DNA from: JTS-RE37 sp041743975
Lineage (GTDB): Bacteria; Bacteroidota; Bacteroidia; Flavobacteriales; Flavobacteriaceae
DNA: 64,000 nt
Reading direction: 5' to 3'
NCBI GenBank assembly: GCA_041743975.1
Contig: JBGTLT010000057.1
Coordinates: 50,742-114,741, forward strand
Below the pieces are notes generated by a model. That model ran no database searches and was not told where the DNA came from. It saw only the letters and a program-made list of their open reading frames with translations. Made by a program: the position numbers and the translations under genes. Below, piece by piece: positions 60,648 to 64,000 of this stretch (its first letter is position 1; the number at the start of each line of letters is the position of its first letter).

Positions 60648-61204
60648 ACATTGTGGAACTGCTCCTGGAGCGGGATGAAAGGGCTATCTCACTTCTTTAT
60701 GAACACTACGGGGATACATTATACGGTGTGGCCTATAAAGTGGTTCGGGATGAGGAACTGGCCCAGGATATCCTGCAGGAAAGTTTTATAAAGATATGGA
60801 AGAAATCCGATACCTATGATGCAACCAAGGCAAAGTTGTTCACCTGGCTCTTCCGGATCACCCGGAATGCTGCGATAGATAAATTAAGGAGCATCAATAC
60901 TAAATCCGAAAAGGAAATCCAAATAGATGTTTCTGACGTATATAATTTAGGTGTGGACAGCATTAAACCAGAGTTAATAGACGTTAAGGAAAATCTGGAT
61001 AAAATTGAGAGTAAATACCAGGTTGTGTTAGATGCCTTGTTCTTTCAGGGTATGACACAACAAGAGGCCAGTGATGAATTGGAAATTCCTTTGGGAACCA
61101 TCAAATCAAGGTTGAAAATTGGTCTTAGGGAACTCAGGAAGTTCTATGGAACAATGATGGTGTTGTCAACGTTTATAATTGATCTTTTAATTTTAATCCG
61201 ATGA
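60626..61204 (+). CDS. ECF-type RNA polymerase sigma factor
   Basis: The product is 192 residues from the ATG at 60626 (MSTLLEKHIVELLLERDERA). Region 2 holds LAQDILQESFIKIWKKSDTY and FTWLFRITRNAAIDKLRS; region 4 holds GMTQQEASDELEIPLGTIKS. The protein ends in a hydrophobic tail (TMMVLSTFIIDLLILIR) unusual for a soluble sigma factor. Its stop overlaps the anti-sigma start by ATGA. A TTG at 60617 in the same frame would add three residues. Confidence 0.92.
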   Translation: MSTLLEKHIVELLLERDERAISLLYEHYGDTLYGVAYKVVRDEELAQDILQESFIKIWKKSDTYDATKAKLFTWLFRITRNAAIDKLRSINTKSEKEIQIDVSDVYNLGVDSIKPELIDVKENLDKIESKYQVVLDALFFQGMTQQEASDELEIPLGTIKSRLKIGLRELRKFYGTMMVLSTFIIDLLILIR

Positions 61205-61959
61205 AGGACAAAATCCGTGTATTTTTAGAGTCAGACCTGTTGGAAAACTATCTTCTGGGCACTGTTTCCCGGGAGGAGGCCCTGCAGGTTGAGCGTTATA
61301 TAACCATGTATCCTGAAGTCCGGGATACCTACCTGGAGTTGCAAAGCAACCTGGAAGCTTTTGCCAGAATGCATGCCCGCACAGCGCCCGAAGGCCTCCA
61401 GGCCAGGATTTTACAAATTATCCGCGCCCAGGACAGTGGCAGGAGGAGGTTTCGCCACTTCGCCATTGCAGCCAGTTTTGCAGCCTTGCTGTTCGCTGGT
61501 TCCTCCTCTTTTTTCTGGAACCAAACCCAGGACCTGCAACAGGAAAATATCATTGTCAGCAATAAGATACAATCTCTTGAGGAAAATATGAGGGAGCAAC
61601 TGGAAGATGTGAGGAATCAATTTATCGTCCTCAACAACCCCCAAACCAAAAAATATGAAGTCCTTGGCAATAAAAAAGCCAGGGACCTGAAGGCCGTAGC
61701 GTATATCAATCCGGTAAAGAAGTTATCGTATATCAATCTCCGCAATTTGCCACACCTCCCCGATAACCAGTGTTATCAGATGTGGGCAGAGGTCAATGGG
61801 GAAATGGTCAACCTTGGGGTCCTTAAAAATGAGGATGATAAGGACAGACTAAGACCGCTACCCTATGCTGAAAAGGCTTTGGGATATATCACTATTGAAC
61901 CTGAGGGCGGGAACAATACCCCCACCGTACAAAATATTGTGGCCAATATTACCTATTAG
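61201..61959 (+). CDS. Anti-sigma factor (RskA-like)
   Basis: The 252-residue protein has an N-terminal cytosolic sigma-binding domain (LENYLLGTVSREEALQVERY near residue 14), one membrane helix (about 82-101, FAIAASFAALLFAGSSSFFW), a coiled coil (about 105-135) and an RskA-type outer domain with INLRNLPHLPDNQCYQMWAE and LGYITIEPEGG. It should hold the preceding sigma factor at the membrane until a signal arrives. The two genes are translationally coupled. Confidence 0.92.
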   Translation: MKDKIRVFLESDLLENYLLGTVSREEALQVERYITMYPEVRDTYLELQSNLEAFARMHARTAPEGLQARILQIIRAQDSGRRRFRHFAIAASFAALLFAGSSSFFWNQTQDLQQENIIVSNKIQSLEENMREQLEDVRNQFIVLNNPQTKKYEVLGNKKARDLKAVAYINPVKKLSYINLRNLPHLPDNQCYQMWAEVNGEMVNLGVLKNEDDKDRLRPLPYAEKALGYITIEPEGGNNTPTVQNIVANITY

Positions 61960-61984
61960 AATACCGTCACTTAAGATTACACAG

Positions 61985-62028
61985 AAGCCCTGTCCGTCAT
62001 TCGGAATGTCGGCAAAAGGGCTTTTATT
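61985..62028 (+). terminator. Terminator after the anti-sigma gene
   Basis: AAGCCC (61985-61990) pairs with GGGCTT (62018-62023); an inner stem CCG-CATTC / GAATG-CGG extends it. TTATTTTG follows. Confidence 0.65.
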
Positions 62029-62031
62029 TTG

Positions 62032-62039
62032 TATCTTTG
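62032..62039 (+). promoter_or_regulatory. Candidate -7 box for the small Cys-rich protein gene
   Basis: TATCTTTG is an exact TAnnTTTG and ends 14 bases before the ATG at 62054. It directly follows the terminator above; no clear -33 TTG. Confidence 0.5.
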
Positions 62040-62053
62040 CATAAAGCATTCCC

Positions 62054-62263
62054 ATGAAATTAGTATTATTGACCATAGCACTCCTGGCCCTGGCTTTTGC
62101 CGGTATTGCAATAAAGATCTGGTCTAAAAAGGGTGGCAAATTTTCTGGCACCTGTGCCAGTCAAAACCCCTACCTGAACCAAAGCGGGGAGGCCTGCGGT
62201 TATTGCGGCAAACTTCCCGATGAGCAGGATTGCCGTAAGGAAACTTCACCCAGGCTGCCTTGA
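62054..62263 (+). CDS. Small membrane or exported protein with four cysteines
   Basis: The 69-residue protein has one hydrophobic segment (about 3-22, LVLLTIALLALAFAGIAIKI), a basic junction (WSKKGGKF) and a short domain with CASQNPYLN, CGYCGK and DC motifs: four Cys that could bind a metal or Fe-S centre. I believe related short proteins are conserved in Flavobacteriaceae. Function unknown. It has its own promoter box and precedes a second ECF sigma gene. Confidence 0.8.
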   Translation: MKLVLLTIALLALAFAGIAIKIWSKKGGKFSGTCASQNPYLNQSGEACGYCGKLPDEQDCRKETSPRLP

Positions 62264-62300
62264 ATCGGGGTAAAATTGCCCGACAAACAACAACAAAAGT

Positions 62301-62870
62301 TTGAAAAAATCAGAGGATAATCTCTTAGCCACACTTGAAAAGGCCAGGGCTGGCAATCAAATAGCGTTCAGTAACCTGTTAGACAGGTACTGGAACGATG
62401 TTTATGGCTTCCAACTCATTCGTACAAAGAATGAAAACGATGCGGAAGATATTACCATACAAACATTTTCCCGGGCCTTTGACAAGATACATACCTATGA
62501 TGAGGCATATGAATTCAAAACATGGCTTATCACTATATCCAAGAATATTCATGTAGACCTCATCCGGAAGAACAAACACAATGTCCTTGAAAATACGGAT
62601 AACCGTAATAGCGAAAACATAAAAAAGGTGCTGGATGATGCGCCATCAGTGGAAGACCGCATTATCACAGAGCAAAACCTGGCAACCCTGCTGCTGCATA
62701 TCAAGGAACTGAAGGTCCCTTACCAGCAGGTGATCAACCTGCGGTATTTCAATGAGAAAACCTATGCTGAAATCGCTGTCATGCTGGGGGAACCCATTAA
62801 CAATGTAAAGGTAAAATTACTCAGGGCCAAAAAACTTCTGGCCGGTATCATCCGGTCCAAAACCCAGTGA
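62301..62870 (+). CDS. ECF-type RNA polymerase sigma factor
   Basis: The 189-residue protein starts at a TTG (62301; no ATG in frame nearby). Region 2 is NDAEDITIQTFSRAFDKIHT and FKTWLITISKNIHVDLIRKN; region 4 is YFNEKTYAEIAVMLGEPINN. No anti-sigma gene follows; the next gene is lipA after a 153-base spacer. It is a different subgroup from the sigma factor at 60626. Confidence 0.9.
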   Translation: MKKSEDNLLATLEKARAGNQIAFSNLLDRYWNDVYGFQLIRTKNENDAEDITIQTFSRAFDKIHTYDEAYEFKTWLITISKNIHVDLIRKNKHNVLENTDNRNSENIKKVLDDAPSVEDRIITEQNLATLLLHIKELKVPYQQVINLRYFNEKTYAEIAVMLGEPINNVKVKLLRAKKLLAGIIRSKTQ

Positions 62871-63001
62871 ATACATAAAGCTGATAATCCAGGGACCTGC
62901 TGCGGCAACTACGGTGCTTACAGGAAACACCCCTGCTCCGGAAACTTTAACAGGCCCAAATAAGCCGGATTGTGCAGCAACATACACTCTTTTTTTGTTT
63001 G

Positions 63002-63009
63002 TATATTTG
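63002..63009 (+). promoter_or_regulatory. Candidate -7 box for lipA
   Basis: TATATTTG matches TAnnTTTG and ends 14 bases before the lipA ATG. It lies after a T-run; -33 TTG at the right distance is not seen. It shows that the longer frame from 62970 is not the start. Confidence 0.55.
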
Positions 63010-63023
63010 TACAAAGTTCCAGG

Positions 63024-63896
63024 ATGATTTCAGAAATTATAGATCCACAGGCCCCTAAGGGAAAACCAAAATGGCTGCGCGTAAAATTGCCTACCGGCAA
63101 GAAATATACCCAGCTCAGGGGTTTGGTTGATAAATATAACCTCCATACCATATGCACATCCGGCAGTTGCCCCAATATGGGGGAATGTTGGGGTGAAGGC
63201 ACTGCCACTTTCATGATCCTAGGCAATATCTGTACCCGTTCCTGCGGCTTTTGCGGGGTAATGACAGGCAGGCCGCGGCAGGTTGACTGGGAAGAGCCTG
63301 AAAAAGTGGCCCGTTCCATTAAAATTATGGGGATCAGGCACGCAGTGGTCACTTCCGTTGACCGGGATGACCTGAAAGATATGGGATCAATAATCTGGGC
63401 GGAGACGATCAAAGCCATCCGGCGAATGAACCCGGAAACCACCCTGGAAACCCTTATACCGGATTTCCAGGGAATCCACAGTCATCTGGACAGGATTGTT
63501 GGTGCTGCACCCGAGGTGGTATCCCATAATATGGAAACCGTAAAGCGACTTACACGGGAAGTAAGGATTCAAGCGAAATACGACCGAAGCCTGGAGGTGC
63601 TCAACTATTTGAATAAGGCTGGGGTAAACCGAACCAAATCCGGGATCATGCTGGGTCTTGGCGAGACGGAACCTGAGGTGATCGAAACAATGGAAGACCT
63701 TAGAAACGCGTCTGTTGACGTGGTTACCATAGGGCAATACCTGCAACCTTCCAAAAAACACCTGCCCGTTAAAGAATTTATTGTGCCGGAACAGTTCAAA
63801 AAATATGAGGAAATCGGGCTTCAGATGGGGTTCCGGCATGTTGAGAGCGGGGCTTTGGTGCGATCTTCCTATAAAGCGCATAAACATATTCACTGA
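63024..63896 (+). CDS. lipA: Lipoyl synthase
   Basis: The product is 290 residues from the ATG at 63024 (MISEIIDPQAPKGKPKWLRV). It inserts two sulfurs into octanoyl groups on E2 and GcvH. The auxiliary cluster motif CTSGSCPNMGECW (about residues 41-53) and the radical-SAM CxxxCxxC in CTRSCGFC (about 68-75) are both intact, and the C-terminal SGALVRSSYKAHKH completes the family pattern with the conserved RSSY. Confidence 0.98.
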   Translation: MISEIIDPQAPKGKPKWLRVKLPTGKKYTQLRGLVDKYNLHTICTSGSCPNMGECWGEGTATFMILGNICTRSCGFCGVMTGRPRQVDWEEPEKVARSIKIMGIRHAVVTSVDRDDLKDMGSIIWAETIKAIRRMNPETTLETLIPDFQGIHSHLDRIVGAAPEVVSHNMETVKRLTREVRIQAKYDRSLEVLNYLNKAGVNRTKSGIMLGLGETEPEVIETMEDLRNASVDVVTIGQYLQPSKKHLPVKEFIVPEQFKKYEEIGLQMGFRHVESGALVRSSYKAHKHIH

Positions 63897-64000
63897 GGGG
63901 TTGCATCCCATCAGGCCAGGAGCTATAAATGGATATCATATTTTGAACAATGCCCGGCAACAATAAGGCAACCTACGGGCAGGCGCGGTGACCTGCGAAA
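63897..64000. other. Window end, no gene identified
   Basis: About 100 bases follow lipA. A short minus-strand frame stays open from 64000 to a TAG near 63926 (24 codons), but it shows no recognisable C-terminus. No terminator hairpin is clear. Confidence 0.5.

Noticed and set aside
1..64000. CRISPR array, insertion sequence or prophage
   Set aside because: No regularly spaced repeats, transposase, cas or phage genes are present in any part read; the repeated palindromes at 59995-60427 differ from each other.
63926..64000. C-terminus of a minus-strand gene entering from beyond the window
   Set aside because: Only 24 open codons with no recognisable motif; too short to support.

Overview
The window is a chromosomal segment of a member of the Bacteroidota, most likely a marine Flavobacteriaceae. 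The evidence is the layout tRNA-Thr/Tyr/Gly/Thr-tuf-tRNA-Trp-secE-nusG-rplK-rplA-rplJ, near-absence of Shine-Dalgarno sites except before rpsU, repeated TAnnTTTG promoter boxes (the Bacteroidota -7 element), ribosomal protein THX, and family content (DUF2851, DUF1573, YceI, PASTA anchor protein, acyl-CoA-binding protein). No IS element, prophage, CRISPR array or plasmid gene was seen. Gene content is mostly housekeeping, so the unusual signals are small ones: leaders, small ORFs, start sites and repeats.

Layout. 1-6.4 kb (minus strand): ribosomal protein/translation operon with tuf and five tRNAs, hpf, a XerC-type recombinase and rpsU. 6.4-13.7 kb (minus): acyl-CoA dehydrogenase, helix-hairpin-helix protein, sodium:alanine symporter, K+ channel, PspC-like protein, DUF2851 protein (nonsense codon near its start), DinB-like protein and rhodanese. 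13.9-15.7 kb (plus): MarR regulator, nitroreductase, YceI. 15.7-24.2 kb (plus): complete trpEGDCFBA operon behind a promoter, a Trp-Trp-Trp leader peptide and an attenuator, followed by an M20 peptidase. 24.3-30.0 kb: a 47-residue basic protein, strong terminators, universal stress protein, uracil-DNA-glycosylase-like protein and pyruvate carboxylase. 30.3-33.8 kb: THX, lipoprotein, YaaA, GNAT, RluD-type synthase, PASTA protein. 34-42.1 kb: ddl, coaD, PAS histidine kinase plus receiver, M14 peptidase lipoprotein, NUDIX, pyrE, SRPBCC, birA. 42.2-47 kb (plus): rsfS, ftsH, LUD protein, cdsA, psd, acyl-CoA-binding protein. 47-55.5 kb (minus): creatininase, sterol desaturase-like protein, two-component system, lipoprotein, DUF1203, valS. 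55.7-64 kb: DUF1573, PDZ aspartyl protease, aminotransferase, murB, a hairpin-rich 0.6-kb spacer, ECF sigma/anti-sigma pair, small Cys-rich membrane protein, second ECF sigma and lipA.

How the parts fit. The trp operon looks controlled by ribosome-mediated attenuation; the leader ATG lies only 5 nt after the -7 box, so the leader mRNA may be leaderless. rpsU carries an 11-nt match to the anti-Shine-Dalgarno sequence, agreeing with the known bS21 autoregulation of Flavobacteriia. MarR, nitroreductase and YceI look like one redox/quinone stress operon under a self-operator. cdsA-psd-ACBP form a phospholipid block. The most interesting items are the trp leader, a 26-codon ORF coupled at both ends between trpE and trpG, the rpsU Shine-Dalgarno, the duplicated start site of the first ECF sigma gene, the tRNA-Trp 3'-end duplication and the nonsense codon in the DUF2851 gene. 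I found no clearly new multi-gene system.
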